Below, piece by piece: positions 47,652-59,687 of a DNA stretch of 64,000 nt. The stretch comes from Amphritea atlantica (GTDB lineage Bacteria; Pseudomonadota; Gammaproteobacteria; Pseudomonadales; Balneatricaceae): assembly GCF_900111095.1 (NCBI RefSeq), contig NZ_FOGB01000007.1, positions 178,120-242,119 on the forward strand, written 5' to 3'. Position 1 is the stretch's first letter. Every line of letters begins with the position of its first letter. The position numbers and the translations under genes were made by a program. Under the pieces are notes generated by a model. The model saw only the letters and a program-made list of their open reading frames with translations. It searched no databases and was not told where the DNA came from.

Positions 47652-48358
47652 CCAACCTGAAAACCCTGCATTTTTATGCAACACCAGAACATGAGTGCAG
47701 CTACCTCGAAGGATTTGAAGCAAAAACGCTGTTTGTTGACCCCCAGGAGGTCATCTCCACGGACGCCTACAGCCAGCTTTCAGACCTTGGGTTTCGCCGC
47801 AGTGGTAAACATATCTACCGCCCCTACTGCAGCAACTGTCAGGCATGTATCTCAGTGCGGGTCAATGGGCGCGAGTTCAGGCCCAGCAAAAGTCAGAAGC
47901 GAATCTTTAATAAAAACAAAGACCTGCAGGTTACAGCAGTGCCTCCGCAGTTTACTGATGAATACTACGCCCTGTATGAAAAATATATCAACACCCGTCA
48001 CCGTGACGGCGATATGTACCCTCCGACACCGGAGCAGTTCAGTGCCTTCCTGATAGAGGGGGGGCAGAAAGGCTGTTTTTACGAGTTCAGAGACCCGGAC
48101 GGTAAACTGCTGGTGCTTGCGGTCACCGATTATCTTACGCAGGGACTATCGGCAATCTATACCTTTTTCGACCCCGACGAGGATCGCCGCAGCCTGGGCA
48201 GCTACGCGATACTCTGGCAGCTTGAGGAAGTTAAGCGGATGGAGCTGGAGTATCTTTATCTGGGCTACTGGATACGCGAGTGCCAGAAGATGTCCTATAA
48301 AATAGCCTATAACCCCATTGAAATGTTGCTGCATGGCCAGTGGATAGTCGTTGACTAA
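47648..48358 (+). CDS. bpt: Aspartate/glutamate leucyltransferase (bacterial Bpt/Ate)
   Basis: A 236-aa enzyme with GTG start overlapping aat. [20 protein letters not shown] and the Cys cluster [16 protein letters not shown] are diagnostic, and [20 protein letters not shown] is the acyltransferase core. Bacterial members add Leu to N-terminal Asp/Glu. Together with aat, clpS and clpA this gives a complete N-end-rule set in one neighbourhood. Confidence 0.93.
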   Translation: MTNLKTLHFYATPEHECSYLEGFEAKTLFVDPQEVISTDAYSQLSDLGFRRSGKHIYRPYCSNCQACISVRVNGREFRPSKSQKRIFNKNKDLQVTAVPPQFTDEYYALYEKYINTRHRDGDMYPPTPEQFSAFLIEGGQKGCFYEFRDPDGKLLVLAVTDYLTQGLSAIYTFFDPDEDRRSLGSYAILWQLEEVKRMELEYLYLGYWIRECQKMSYKIAYNPIEMLLHGQWIVVD

Positions 48359-48649
48359 CACTCACTGCCCCACCCACCAGCAGAATCAGTAGCAGTATTC
48401 CGCTGTCAGTGATAAACAGCAAACTGGCCACAACCATCGCTGTAATTGTTCAGACCTCCTGATATGCGCCATGACACCCTGAGGCTGGATTCCTGCAGCA
48501 TAACCACAATATAATCGACGCCGGTTTAACAGGTACTCAGGATTTGTTTGCTATTTTTACCAAATCTCTTTGATATAGATAACAAAATAGGGCAAAATAC
48601 TGCGCTGCAAAATGTAGTATTGCAATTAATTAACTCAGGTAGGTAATGA

Positions 48650-48868
48650 ATGTCTAAAGAAGACAGCTTTGAAATGGAAGGCGTTGTGACCGACACACTG
48701 CCTAACACAATGTTCCGGGTAGAACTGGAAAACGGTCACGTCGTTACAGCTCACATCTCTGGCAAGATGCGTAAAAACTATATCCGCATCCTGACTGGCG
48801 ATAAGGTAAAGGTTGAACTGACGCCTTACGACCTGACTAAAGGCCGCATTACCTACCGCGCCCGCTAA
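48650..48868 (+). CDS. infA: Translation initiation factor IF-1
   Basis: A 72-aa OB-fold protein: [20 protein letters not shown], then [20 protein letters not shown] and [20 protein letters not shown], which is the nearly invariant IF-1 sequence. It occupies the ribosomal A site during initiation. A strong terminator follows between it and the convergent clpA. Confidence 0.98.
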   Translation: MSKEDSFEMEGVVTDTLPNTMFRVELENGHVVTAHISGKMRKNYIRILTGDKVKVELTPYDLTKGRITYRAR

Positions 48869-48870
48869 TA

Positions 48871-48897
48871 AAAAAACGGCCCGCAGGCCGTTTTTTT
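48871..48897. terminator. Bidirectional terminator between infA and clpA
   Basis: AAAAAACGGCC (48871-48881) and GGCCG followed by T run (48886-48897) pair around CGCA. A and T runs on both sides suit both convergent genes. Confidence 0.9.
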
Positions 48898-48921
48898 ATA
48901 TCTATACGGTGGCTGGCGGTA

Positions 48922-51180
48922 TTAAACCGCCACCCCCGCATGTATCTCAATATCGTTATCCGCATTAACGGTGATATCCACTTCACCCCCTTCATCTGCC
49001 AGCTCGCCAAAGAGAATCATCTCAGCCAGCGGTTTTTTCAGCTTTTCCTGAATCAGGCGTTTCATCGGCCGTGCCCCCATCGTGGCATCATAGCCTTTCT
49101 CAGCAAACCACTGCCGGGCAGCATCATCGATATGAAGCACCACATTTTTGTCATCCAGCTGGGCCTGCAGCTCGGTCAGGAACTTATCGACAACCCCCGT
49201 GATAACCTGCGGAGAGAGTGACTTAAACTGAATGATACCGTCCAGACGGTTGCGGAATTCAGGGGTGAACAGTTTTTTAATCGCTTCCATCCCATCCGTT
49301 GTATGGTCCTGCTGACTAAAGCCGATAGATGCACGTGTCATCTGTTCAATACCAGCATTAGTCGTCATCACCAGGATGACGTTACGGAAGTCCGCCTTGC
49401 GGCCATTATTATCCGTCAGGGTACCGTTATCCATCACCTGCAACAGCAGATTGAAGACTTCCGGATGTGCCTTCTCAATCTCATCCAGCAGCAACACGGC
49501 ATGGGGTGACTTCGAGACCGCCTCTGTTAGCAATCCGCCCTGATCATAACCCACATACCCGGGAGGCGCACCAATCAGACGCGAGACAGTATGCCTTTCC
49601 ATATATTCAGACATATCAAAACGGATCAGCTCAATTCCCATAATACGGGCCAGCTGTGTGGTCACCTCGGTTTTACCCACCCCGGTCGGACCAGCAAAGA
49701 GGAATGAGCCCACTGGCTTATTCGGCTCATTCAGCCCGGCACGGGAGAGCTTTATGGCAGCAGACAGCGTGTCGATCGCCTGATCCTGCCCCAGAACCAC
49801 CATCTTAAGGTTGCTATCCAGCTTTTTAAGCTGCTCTTTATCAGACACAGAAACACTTTTAGCTGGAATCCGGGCAATTTTAGCCACCACAATCTCAACT
49901 TCGGCAACATCAATAATCGCACTGCGTTTTTCTGCCGGCATCAGTTGCTGATAGGCCCCCGCTTCATCGATCACGTCGATCGCCTTATCGGGCATATGCT
50001 TATCATTGATATAACGGTCAGCCATTTCGGAAGCTGCCCGCAGCGCCTCATCGGTATACTTCACATCATGATGGGCTTCAAAACGGCTTTTAAGCCCCTG
50101 AAGAATACGATATGTATCCTCCACCGAAGGCTCCAGAACATCCACCTTCTGGAAGCGCCTCGCCAGCGCCCTGTCCTTCTCAAAAATTCCACGGAACTCC
50201 TGAAAGGTCGTTGAGCCGATACAGCGCAACTGCCCTGAGCTCAACAGCGGTTTGAGCAGATTGGACGCATCCATTGAGCCACCAGAGGCTGCGCCCGCAC
50301 CTATAATGGTATGAATCTCGTCGATAAACAGGATCGCATGGTCCTGATCTTTTATCTCATTGAGAAGGCCTTTCAGTCGTTTTTCGAAATCCCCCCGGTA
50401 TTTGGTCCCTGCCAGAAGCGCACCCAGATCCAGCGAATACACCACGCTCTTAGCGATAACATCCGGCACCTGAGCCTCAACAATCAGCTTGGCCAGTCCT
50501 TCTGCGATAGCCGTTTTACCCACACCCGCTTCACCCACCAGCAGAGGGTTATTTTTACGGCGACGGGAAAGAATCTGCACCACCCGCTCAATCTCATCAT
50601 CACGACCCACCAGTGGATCGATTCTGCCAGATAATGCCTGCTCATTCAGATTGACAGAGAAGTTCGCCAGCGGGCTTTTCTCTTTATCGGTCGCATTATC
50701 GCCTTCCAGCAGACCCTCGTCGCTGGGACGACTGTCGTCCTCCTCGACACGGGAGATCCCGTGAGAGATATAATTAACCACGTCGATACGCTCAATGCCC
50801 TGCTGGTTGAGCACATAAACCGCCTGACTCTCCTGCTCACTGAAGATGGCTACCAGTACGTTGGCACCATTCACTTCAGCCTTGCCGGAAGACTGCACAT
50901 GGAATACCGCCCGCTGCAATACCCGCTGGAATCCGAGGGTGGGCTGGGTCTCTACATCGGGAATATTCTCGGGTAGCAGAGGAGTCGTGTCTTCGATGAA
51001 GGTGCTCAATAAATTTCGCATCTTCTCAAGATCAACTGCACAGGCGTCCAGAACTGCACGGGCCTCGGAATTATCCAGCAGAGCCAATAGCAGGTGCTCT
51101 ACTGTCATAAATTCATGACGCTTAGCGCGCGCACTTTTAAAGGCAACGCTCAGCGTATCTTCAAGCTCTTTATTTAACAT
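48922..51180 (-). CDS. clpA: ATP-dependent Clp protease ATP-binding subunit ClpA
   Basis: A 752-aa double AAA+ unfoldase. The N domain (1-145) binds ClpS. D1 has [20 protein letters not shown] and [21 protein letters not shown]2 has [20 protein letters not shown] and [20 protein letters not shown]. The IGL-type loop for ClpP docking is in the C-terminal D2. It feeds substrates to ClpP. clpS lies 13 bp upstream in the same direction. Confidence 0.97.
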   Translation of the reverse strand: MLNKELEDTLSVAFKSARAKRHEFMTVEHLLLALLDNSEARAVLDACAVDLEKMRNLLSTFIEDTTPLLPENIPDVETQPTLGFQRVLQRAVFHVQSSGKAEVNGANVLVAIFSEQESQAVYVLNQQGIERIDVVNYISHGISRVEEDDSRPSDEGLLEGDNATDKEKSPLANFSVNLNEQALSGRIDPLVGRDDEIERVVQILSRRRKNNPLLVGEAGVGKTAIAEGLAKLIVEAQVPDVIAKSVVYSLDLGALLAGTKYRGDFEKRLKGLLNEIKDQDHAILFIDEIHTIIGAGAASGGSMDASNLLKPLLSSGQLRCIGSTTFQEFRGIFEKDRALARRFQKVDVLEPSVEDTYRILQGLKSRFEAHHDVKYTDEALRAASEMADRYINDKHMPDKAIDVIDEAGAYQQLMPAEKRSAIIDVAEVEIVVAKIARIPAKSVSVSDKEQLKKLDSNLKMVVLGQDQAIDTLSAAIKLSRAGLNEPNKPVGSFLFAGPTGVGKTEVTTQLARIMGIELIRFDMSEYMERHTVSRLIGAPPGYVGYDQGGLLTEAVSKSPHAVLLLDEIEKAHPEVFNLLLQVMDNGTLTDNNGRKADFRNVILVMTTNAGIEQMTRASIGFSQQDHTTDGMEAIKKLFTPEFRNRLDGIIQFKSLSPQVITGVVDKFLTELQAQLDDKNVVLHIDDAARQWFAEKGYDATMGARPMKRLIQEKLKKPLAEMILFGELADEGGEVDITVNADNDIEIHAGVAV

Positions 51181-51193
51181 ACCTAACGCTCCG

Positions 51194-51550
51194 TTACGCT
51201 TTCTCTACTTCGCACAAAAGAGGATGTTTGTTCTCTCTGGCGCACTGATTAACCTGTGCTGCTTTAGTATCAGCTATATCGCGGGTAAAAACACCACATA
51301 CCCCCTTTCCTTTAGTATGGACCGCCAGCATCACTTGTGTAGCTTTTTCCTGATTCATTGCAAAAAAACCCATCAGAATCTGTACTACGAAATCCATTGG
51401 AGTATAGTCATCATTTAGCAATACCACCCGGTACATCGAGGGTCTCTTCAGTTCAGGCTTGGCCTCTTCAGTGACTACACCGGTATTATTATGGTCACTA
51501 AATTCGTCTGCATCACCTGAAAGTTTAATCTCGCAAAGCTCTTGACGCAT
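51194..51550 (-). CDS. clpS: ClpS, N-degron adaptor of ClpAP
   Basis: About 118 aa. The frame extends to 51703, but [20 protein letters not shown] at 51550 gives the family length and has GAGA upstream. Core text [20 protein letters not shown] and [20 protein letters not shown] contains the N-degron pocket residues. It delivers proteins with destabilising N-termini, such as those made by Aat and Bpt, to ClpA. Confidence 0.95.
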   Translation of the reverse strand: MRQELCEIKLSGDADEFSDHNNTGVVTEEAKPELKRPSMYRVVLLNDDYTPMDFVVQILMGFFAMNQEKATQVMLAVHTKGKGVCGVFTRDIADTKAAQVNQCARENKHPLLCEVEKA

Positions 51551-51792
51551 ATCATATCTCAAAAAAATTAACAGTTTTTCATGCACCATTATGGGCACCC
51601 CTTGATATCTGGGGCCTCCAGCCCAATGATATAATTCAAGGGCAGGAGTTAAGAATATGTGCAGTATCAGTTGTCCCTGCATGATGACAAGGAACAATCT
51701 CACTCATATTGCTTTATTGTAGCAAGAGAGTTTGTTGTGGTGACAGGCCCAAAGACAATTGGGCCTGGTAATTTGGAAATTGGGGGGCACCA

Positions 51793-52023
51793 ATGCACAC
51801 AGGGAAAGTAAAATGGTTCAATAACGCCAAAGGTTTCGGTTTTATTGTTTCACCGGACTTTGAAGAGGATCTGTTCGCACACTACTCAGTTATACAGAGC
51901 GAAGGATATAAAAGCCTCAGAGCGGGACAGAGCGTTCAATTCGAAACAGCTCCAGGGCCAAAGGGAACACATGCTATCAATATCAGACTATTAGCTTTAT
52001 CAGAAACAGAGGAGATCGATTAA
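51793..52023 (+). CDS. cspD: Cold-shock-like protein CspD
   Basis: A 76-aa cold-shock domain: GKVKWFNNAKGFGFIVSPDF contains RNP1 (GFGFI), and EDLFAHYSVIQSEGYKSLRA replaces the usual D-V-F-V-H RNP2 in the CspD manner. It binds single-stranded nucleic acid and in E. coli CspD slows replication in stationary phase. It is divergent from clpS, as in many gammaproteobacteria. Confidence 0.93.
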   Translation: MHTGKVKWFNNAKGFGFIVSPDFEEDLFAHYSVIQSEGYKSLRAGQSVQFETAPGPKGTHAINIRLLALSETEEID

Positions 52024-52076
52024 CGCCAGATCGTACCTCCCTCAGTACCGGCGGTGCTTTATTCCCCATACAGTAT

Positions 52077-52106
52077 AGAAAAGGCAGTTAGTTAACTGCC
52101 TTTTCT
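52077..52106 (+). terminator. cspD terminator
   Basis: AGAAAAGGCAGTTA (52077-52090) pairs with TAACTGCCTTTTCT (52093-52106), a 13-14 bp stem with T residues in the 3' arm. Confidence 0.75.
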
Positions 52107-52204
52107 GCAGTTCAGTTACCCGAAATGCGACACCCCTAACTGATTATCGTCAACCTGAACTACTCTGCCTCAGAAAAACAGCACTTATATATGCTCTGAA
52201 TGCT

Positions 52205-53458
52205 TCACATATGGTGGATAATGGCCTCTCCAAACGCTGAGCTACTAAGCAGTGTCGCACCCTCCATCAAACGCTCAAAATCGTAGGTCACTGTTTTCGC
52301 GGTAATTGCGCCATCCATCCCTTTTATAATCAGATCCGCCGCTTCAAGCCAGCCCATATGGCGCAGCATCATCTCAGCAGAGAGAATGATAGAACCGGGA
52401 TTTACCATATTCTTACCCGCATACTTTGGCGCTGTGCCATGAGTCGCTTCAAAAATCGCCACTTTATCCGACAGGTTAGCCCCCGGTGCAATACCGATCC
52501 CTCCCACTTCTGCTGCCAGGGCATCAGAGATATAGTCACCATTCAGATTCAGGGTAGCCACCACATCATACTCAGCCGGACGCAGCAGAATCTGTTGCAA
52601 CATCGCATCGGCAATCACATCTTTAACAACAATCTGTTTACCATTATTCGGGTTGGTTATGCTCATCCAGGGGCCGCCATCAAGTGGCCGAGCGCCAAAC
52701 TCATCTCTGGCAATCTCATAGCCCCAGTCTTTAAAGGCCCCCTCGGTAAACTTCATGATATTACCTTTGTGTACCAGGGTCATCGAGCTGCGATCATTAT
52801 CGATTGTATATTGCAGCGCCCGCCTTACCAGTCGCTTTGTACCCTCTTCTGAGACCGGCTTAATACCGATACCACACATGGTGTCAAAGCGGATTTTGGT
52901 CACCCCCATCTCCTCCTTGAGGAAGCGGATCACCTTGTCGGCTTGGGGGCTTCCTGCCTGCCACTCAACGCCGGCATAGATATCTTCAGAGTTTTCCCGA
53001 TAGATCACCATATCCACATCTCCGGGATTGATAACCGGACTGGGCACCCCTTTAAACCAGCGCACCGGACGCTGACAAACATACAGATCCAGCTCCTGTC
53101 GCAAAGCAACATTGAGTGAGCGTATACCACCACCGACCGGTGTGGTCAGCGGCCCCTTGATCCCCACGGCAAACTCTTTAAATGCATCCAGCGTCTCTTG
53201 CGGCAACCAGGTATCCTGATCATAGATGCTGGTCGCTTTCTCTCCGGCATATACTTCCATCCAGGCGATTTTACGCTGCCCGCCGTAAGCTTTGCTCACG
53301 GCGGCATCAACAACCTCAAGCATCACCGGGGAGACATCGATACCGATGCCATCACCCTCGATATAGGGAATGATCGGATGGTCGGGTACATTCAGCGAGT
53401 TATTGTCATTCACTGTGATCTTACTGCCCTGTGGAACCGTGATCTTTGAATAAGCCAT
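52205..53458 (-). CDS. icd: NADP-dependent isocitrate dehydrogenase
   Basis: A 417-aa homodimeric-type enzyme. [20 protein letters not shown] starts the core. [20 protein letters not shown] contains the phosphorylatable Ser and substrate Arg residues. The NADP site text [20 protein letters not shown] follows. It converts isocitrate to 2-oxoglutarate; with aceA near the right edge, both branches of isocitrate use are in the window. GGAGG eight bases upstream supports the start. Confidence 0.97.
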   Translation of the reverse strand: MAYSKITVPQGSKITVNDNNSLNVPDHPIIPYIEGDGIGIDVSPVMLEVVDAAVSKAYGGQRKIAWMEVYAGEKATSIYDQDTWLPQETLDAFKEFAVGIKGPLTTPVGGGIRSLNVALRQELDLYVCQRPVRWFKGVPSPVINPGDVDMVIYRENSEDIYAGVEWQAGSPQADKVIRFLKEEMGVTKIRFDTMCGIGIKPVSEEGTKRLVRRALQYTIDNDRSSMTLVHKGNIMKFTEGAFKDWGYEIARDEFGARPLDGGPWMSITNPNNGKQIVVKDVIADAMLQQILLRPAEYDVVATLNLNGDYISDALAAEVGGIGIAPGANLSDKVAIFEATHGTAPKYAGKNMVNPGSIILSAEMMLRHMGWLEAADLIIKGMDGAITAKTVTYDFERLMEGATLLSSSAFGEAIIHHM

Positions 53459-53588
53459 CGTTCACCCTCCTTTTTCCTGTCCTGTGGTTTCGCAGTTTTT
53501 TGTGCTGACGATGATCAACTTGCAGAAACAGTATAGACGCTGATAACCTGCTTGCCCGTCCAATCCAATTGCTGCACCGGAAAGCTCT

Positions 53589-54269
53589 ATGTCCCGTATA
53601 CTTCTGTTTAACAAGCCTTTTCAGGTGCTGACACAATTTACCGATAGCGAAGGCCGTCCCACGTTAGCTGATTATATTCAGCACAAAGGGGTGTATGCGG
53701 CCGGACGGCTGGATTACGACTCGGAAGGATTGCTGATCCTGACGGATGATGGCCAGCTACAACATAAACTGGCCGACCCCAAGTTTAAGCTTGAGAAGAC
53801 CTATTGGGCACAGGTTGAAGGGGATATAGATGACAACGCATTAAAACAGTTGCGCCAGGGCGTGAAGCTTAAAGATGGAGTAACACGCCCCGCCGCTGCC
53901 AAAAAAATTGCAGCCCCCGACGTCTGGCCGCGCAACCCTCCCATCAGACAACGCCAGCATCAGCCTACCAGTTGGATTGAGTTGAAAATAACAGAGGGAA
54001 AAAACCGCCAGGTGAGACGGATGACCGCTGCGGTGGGTTTTCCTACACTCAGACTGATCCGCGCAGCGATAGGCAACTGGGGCCTGGAGGGACTGCAGCC
54101 CGGTGAGCTTCGTATTGAAGAGGTTTACATCCCTGTTGCGGCACCAAAACCATCTGCCAGGCGGCATGATAACCGCGGCACTGCCAGAACATCTTCCTCA
54201 GGTAGATCTGCAGCCACGAAATCCAGAGCCCCCAGACCTGGCCGTAAAGCCAAAAACAGGCCACGTTAG
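53589..54269 (+). CDS. rluE: RNA pseudouridine synthase (RluE-like, RsuA family)
   Basis: A 226-aa enzyme of the RsuA family without the S4 domain. YAAGRLDYDSEGLLILTDDG has the catalytic Asp (RLDxDxxG), and KITEGKNRQVRRMTAAVGFP is the family end. RluE modifies U2457 of 23S rRNA. A basic tail of about 35 residues (RRHDNRGTARTSSSGRSAAT...) extends beyond the E. coli length and may bind RNA. It is divergent from icd. Confidence 0.9.
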   Translation: MSRILLFNKPFQVLTQFTDSEGRPTLADYIQHKGVYAAGRLDYDSEGLLILTDDGQLQHKLADPKFKLEKTYWAQVEGDIDDNALKQLRQGVKLKDGVTRPAAAKKIAAPDVWPRNPPIRQRQHQPTSWIELKITEGKNRQVRRMTAAVGFPTLRLIRAAIGNWGLEGLQPGELRIEEVYIPVAAPKPSARRHDNRGTARTSSSGRSAATKSRAPRPGRKAKNRPR

Positions 54270-54299
54270 TCTTCTTCTGCACGGTTTCTGCGCGGGGTA

Positions 54300-54755
54300 T
54301 TACCATTTCTCAGCGGCATCGAGATCACTCTGCTTAGCCTCAACCCAGTGCTCGCCTTCAACGGTGATCTCTTTCTTCCAGAACGGTGCATCACGCTTGA
54401 GATAATCCATAATAAACTGAGCGGCTTCAAACGCCGCCCGCCGGTGAGCGCTACCGACCCCCACAAAGACAATATTCTCATTCAGTTCCAGACGACCAAT
54501 GCGGTGAACCACGACCACATTCCCCAGCGGCCAGCGACTGCGGGCCTGAGCAATAATATCTTTAAGCGCTTTTTCAGTCATTCCGGGGTAATGCTCAAGG
54601 TACATCGCTTGTAACCCCGGGCCATTGGGAAGCTGCCTCACAATACCGGTAAAGGTGACAACGGCACCATTACTGGCATCTTCTGATCTGACCTGATCAG
54701 CCAGCTCAGCTAAAGAGAAATCATCTGTCTGAACCGAAACAAAATCTTTGAACAA
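54300..54755 (-). CDS. moaE: Molybdopterin synthase catalytic subunit MoaE
   Basis: The longest frame begins at 54926, but its first 57 residues do not resemble MoaE. A TTG at 54755 preceded by GGAG six bases earlier gives 151 aa, the family length, starting FKDFVSVQTDDF. Core text GAVVTFTGIVRQ, LEHYPGMTEKAL, HRIGRLELNENIVFVGVGSA and YLKRDAPFWKKE carries the active-site Lys residues. It inserts sulfur into precursor Z with MoaD. No moaD or other moa gene is adjacent. Confidence 0.9.
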   Translation of the reverse strand: MFKDFVSVQTDDFSLAELADQVRSEDASNGAVVTFTGIVRQLPNGPGLQAMYLEHYPGMTEKALKDIIAQARSRWPLGNVVVVHRIGRLELNENIVFVGVGSAHRRAAFEAAQFIMDYLKRDAPFWKKEITVEGEHWVEAKQSDLDAAEKW

Positions 54756-54908
54756 TGGGGACTCCAAAATACAGCCAAAAGTGATCAAAAATGGTAAGGT
54801 TGGCCGCCTGTACACACTGCAGTGAAAAATGGTCTGCAGGTGATCGAAACAAAATCGAAACAACGGGGCTTCACAAAGTTTTATGCCCCCTAATATACGG
54901 GATGAAGA

Positions 54909-55367
54909 ATGCGTTGGACACCCCACGTGACCGTGGCAACCATTATTGAGCAGGACAATAAGTTTCTCTGCGTGGAAGAGCAGTCATTATCACTGCAGCA
55001 ACTGGTTATCAATCAGCCTGCCGGCCACGTCGAGGCAAATGAGACCTTCATCGAAGCGGCGATCCGTGAAACACAGGAAGAGACCGGCTGGAGCGTCACC
55101 CCAACCGCACTGATAGGTATCTATGTCTACACGGCACCCGCCAACGGGATTACTTACCACCGCTACTGCTTCGCCGCACAGGCAGATAGTCACGATCCTG
55201 ACCAGCCACTGGATACCGGCATTGAACGGGCTATCTGGCTGAGTCGTGAAGAGCTGGAGATGCACAAAGAAAGATTGCGCAGCCCCATGGTCACCCGCTG
55301 CATCGATGATTACCTTGCGGGCAACCGTTTTCCGCTGTCGGTCATTGTTGAAGCAAATCAGCAGTGA
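54909..55367 (+). CDS. nudJ: Nudix phosphatase NudJ
   Basis: A 152-aa Nudix hydrolase. The box GHVEANETFIEAAIRETQEE (then TGW) fits GX5EX7REUXEEXGU. The position directly upstream of mnmA and the PHVTVATIIEQDNKFLCVEE start identify NudJ, which acts on HMP-PP and nucleotide phosphates. First gene of nudJ-mnmA-hflD-purB, a conserved order. Confidence 0.92.
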   Translation: MRWTPHVTVATIIEQDNKFLCVEEQSLSLQQLVINQPAGHVEANETFIEAAIRETQEETGWSVTPTALIGIYVYTAPANGITYHRYCFAAQADSHDPDQPLDTGIERAIWLSREELEMHKERLRSPMVTRCIDDYLAGNRFPLSVIVEANQQ

Positions 55368-55437
55368 AGCATTGAATTACGTGACTCCGGTCGCATATTA
55401 ACCAGAACATACAGTTTTAAGGTCGCATATACTCCCT

Positions 55438-56580
55438 ATGTCAGAAGCAGCTAACAACCCCCCTGCAACACATGATCCTGCAGCTATAAAAGTCATCGTC
55501 GGCATGTCCGGTGGTGTGGACTCATCGGTCTCCGCGCTGTTACTGCAACAGCAGGGATATCAGGTTGAAGGCCTGTTTATGAAAAACTGGGATGAGGATG
55601 ATGGTACTGAATACTGCACAGCGATGGACGATCTGGCGGATGCTCAGGCGGTCAGCGATAAGCTGGGTATCAGATTACATACCGCTAACTTTGCTGCTGA
55701 GTACTGGGATAATGTATTTGAGCACTTTCTCGAAGAGTATAAAGCAGGCCGCACTCCAAACCCGGATATTCTCTGCAATCGTGAGATTAAGTTTAAGGCT
55801 TTTCTTGAGTATGCAAAGATGCTGGGCGCTGACATGATAGCCACCGGGCACTATGTGCGCAGGGGTGAGATTGATGGTAAAGCGGCACTGCTTAAAGGCC
55901 TGGATAACAACAAGGATCAGAGCTACTTCCTGCATCAGGTCGGCTCTGAAGAGCTGGCACAAACCCTGTTTCCGGTAGGCGAGCTGGAAAAACCCGAAGT
56001 GCGCCGTCTGGCCGAACAGCACGATCTTATTACCCACAACAAGAAAGACAGCACCGGTATCTGCTTTATCGGTGAGCGCCGTTTCACCGACTTCCTTAAG
56101 CAATACCTGCCCGCGCAGCCCGGCAATATCGAAACACCGGAAGGAGATGTCATCGGCCAGCATCAGGGGCTGATGTATCACACCATTGGTCAACGACAGG
56201 GACTGGGTATTGGCGGTTTAAAAGATTATCCGGAAGAACCCTGGTTTGTGGCGGAAAAAGATCTGCAACGTAATGTCCTGATAGCGGTCCAGGGGCAGCA
56301 GCATGAGTTGCTGTTCAGTAACTGGCTGACCGCCAGTGAGATTTTCTGGATCAGCGGCGACACCCCCACCCTGCCTTTTCGCTGTCGCGCCAAGGTAAGA
56401 TACCGTCAGTCTGATCAGGCCTGCACTGTCTTCGCTGAGGGTGACGGCTTTCGCATTGAGTTTGACGAGCCCCAGCGCGCAGTTACCCCGGGGCAGTCAG
56501 TTGTGATATACCATAACGACATCTGTCTTGGCGGTGGCGTTATTGAAACCACCGGGAAAACAGATTCCACAGCAGCATAG
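55438..56580 (+). CDS. mnmA: tRNA-specific 2-thiouridylase MnmA
   Basis: A 380-aa enzyme. [20 protein letters not shown] is the PP-loop. [10 protein letters not shown] holds the first catalytic Cys (Cys102-type), and [11 protein letters not shown] the second (Cys199-type). It thiolates U34 of Lys, Glu and Gln tRNAs using sulfur from the Tus relay. An N-terminal extension of about 15 residues ([16 protein letters not shown]) precedes the core. hflD follows 17 bp later. Confidence 0.97.
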   Translation: MSEAANNPPATHDPAAIKVIVGMSGGVDSSVSALLLQQQGYQVEGLFMKNWDEDDGTEYCTAMDDLADAQAVSDKLGIRLHTANFAAEYWDNVFEHFLEEYKAGRTPNPDILCNREIKFKAFLEYAKMLGADMIATGHYVRRGEIDGKAALLKGLDNNKDQSYFLHQVGSEELAQTLFPVGELEKPEVRRLAEQHDLITHNKKDSTGICFIGERRFTDFLKQYLPAQPGNIETPEGDVIGQHQGLMYHTIGQRQGLGIGGLKDYPEEPWFVAEKDLQRNVLIAVQGQQHELLFSNWLTASEIFWISGDTPTLPFRCRAKVRYRQSDQACTVFAEGDGFRIEFDEPQRAVTPGQSVVIYHNDICLGGGVIETTGKTDSTAA

Positions 56581-56597
56581 GGAGATCGATCGATAAT

Positions 56598-57269
56598 ATG
56601 TCCAGAGCAGAAGATCAACAGGCAATCGCCCTGGCCGGACTGTTTCAGGCAGCCAGTCTGGTGGAACAGATTGCAACCCGGGGAATGGTGTCGCAGAACA
56701 GCTTTGAAACATCGCTGGCCAGCATCTTTGTCACCAACCCGCAGACCACCGAAGAGATCTTTGGTGGTGTTCATGATCTTCCGATCAATCTTAGTCAGGG
56801 ATTTCGCGGACTTCAGGAACTGCTGGACAAGAGTCGTGCCGACCAGAATCAGGATATCATCCGTTATGGCCTGAGCCTCATCCATCTTGAGAGAAAGCTG
56901 AATAAGCGGCCGGATCTGCTGAAGGTGATTGGTGAGCGTATCGACAAGATCGCTCAGCAAGCCAGCTATTTTGCCGAGGCCGGCACCAGCCTCAAGGACA
57001 ATCCTGCGGCCTATACTCATCCCAGCGTCGTGGCAAACCTGGCCAGTCTCTATCAGGATACCCTCAGTACATTCAGCTTTCGCATACAGGTCACCGGCGA
57101 ACCCCGCCATCTGCAGAATGCAGAAAATGCGGCCAAAATACGGGCGCTTCTGTTAGCAGGCATCCGTTCCGCCATGCTATGGCGACAGGTAGGCGGTAAA
57201 CGCTGGCACCTGTTATTTTTTAAATCCCGACTGCGTCCATCAGTGCGGCAGATCAGCGGACGGGACTGA
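56598..57269 (+). CDS. hflD: High-frequency lysogenization protein HflD
   Basis: A 223-aa helical protein in the usual place between mnmA and purB. RAEDQQAIALAGLFQAASLV, NPQTTEEIFGG and NPSVVANLASLYQDTLSTFSF-like text match HflD. In E. coli it binds phage lambda CII and sits at the membrane; its own cellular role is not settled. It is about 10 residues longer than the E. coli protein. Confidence 0.9.
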   Translation: MSRAEDQQAIALAGLFQAASLVEQIATRGMVSQNSFETSLASIFVTNPQTTEEIFGGVHDLPINLSQGFRGLQELLDKSRADQNQDIIRYGLSLIHLERKLNKRPDLLKVIGERIDKIAQQASYFAEAGTSLKDNPAAYTHPSVVANLASLYQDTLSTFSFRIQVTGEPRHLQNAENAAKIRALLLAGIRSAMLWRQVGGKRWHLLFFKSRLRPSVRQISGRD

Positions 57270-57335
57270 TATTCAACCCCGACACTTAAGCAATTTTATT
57301 CGGCGATAAATAAATACCCATCGGATTTTCCCTGA

Positions 57336-58760
<1,425 letters not shown>

Positions 58761-58776
58761 AGATCGCTGATAGTAT

Positions 58777-58804
58777 AAAAGCAGAGCCCCGGCTCTGCTT
58801 TTTT
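58777..58804 (+). terminator. purB terminator
   Basis: GCAGAGC (58781-58787) pairs with GCTCTGC (58792-58798) around CCCG, flanked by AAAA and TTTTTT. Confidence 0.92.
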
Positions 58805-58839
58805 ATTGCTTTAACTTAATTCCGCAAGCATTTGAAATA

Positions 58840-59679
58840 ATGGAAATAATTACTGCTTCCGATGGAGCAAAGATTCACTATTTGCGACTGGGCAAAGGTA
58901 ACCCGGTTATCTTTCTTCACGGCTGGAGTGCCAGTGCAAAAGACTGGCTACCCTTCGCCTCCGCACTGGCAGATGAACATGATGTGATCTGCTGGGATGC
59001 CCGGGGCCACGGCGGCCATCAGCAAAGCCCTGACATCAGCAACCATGTCAGCGATATGGCTAACGACCTCCAGACCCTGATTGAACACCACGATCTGGAA
59101 AAGGTATTACTGGTCGGCCACTCCATGGGGGCACTGACCTTGTGGCAATATATCCGCGATTTTGGTTGTCAGCGTTTAGCCGGGATCTGCATTATCGATC
59201 AGTCTCCCAGACTTATCACCGACGAACAGTGGAAAAACGGTATTTATGGCAATTTTGATCAGGCCGCCAATAAGCAGTTTATTGGCAGACTGCGTGATAA
59301 CTTTGCTGAAGGATTGCTGCAACTGGTCGCCAATGGTTATAACCGTAAATCATTTGAGAACTACCGTCGCAACTCGCGGGGCTTTCAGCAGATGAGGGAG
59401 CACCTGCAAACCCTGGAGAGTGAACCTCTGATACAGTGCTGGGAAAGCCTTACCGCTGCAGATTACAGAGATATGCTGCCATCCATAACTATCCCCGCAC
59501 TGCTGATATATGGTGATGAGAGTCAGTTCTATGGTCAATCGGTGGCTGAGTATGTACGGGATAATATTACCGCCTCAGAGCTGCATATCTACGAAAAATC
59601 AGATCACTCACCTCAGCTATTCCACCGCGAGCGGTTTATCTGGGATCTGCAAAAATTTGCCCGGACACTAAACCATTAA
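58840..59679 (+). CDS. Alpha/beta hydrolase
   Basis: A 279-aa single-domain alpha/beta hydrolase. VIFLHGWSAS is the oxyanion region, VGHSMGALTL contains nucleophile Ser95, LLIYGDESQFY the acid and KSDHSPQLF the His. No signal peptide is seen. The broad family includes esterases, haloalkane dehalogenases and C-C hydrolases, so the substrate cannot be named. No ribosome-binding site is obvious; it follows the purB terminator by 36 bp. Confidence 0.82.
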   Translation: MEIITASDGAKIHYLRLGKGNPVIFLHGWSASAKDWLPFASALADEHDVICWDARGHGGHQQSPDISNHVSDMANDLQTLIEHHDLEKVLLVGHSMGALTLWQYIRDFGCQRLAGICIIDQSPRLITDEQWKNGIYGNFDQAANKQFIGRLRDNFAEGLLQLVANGYNRKSFENYRRNSRGFQQMREHLQTLESEPLIQCWESLTAADYRDMLPSITIPALLIYGDESQFYGQSVAEYVRDNITASELHIYEKSDHSPQLFHRERFIWDLQKFARTLNH

Positions 59680-59687
59680 TCATCTCA

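Noticed and set aside
48350..48437. Possible small membrane protein on the minus strand after bpt
   Set aside because: The hydrophobic start continues into antisense of bpt without a family-like end or a ribosome-binding site.
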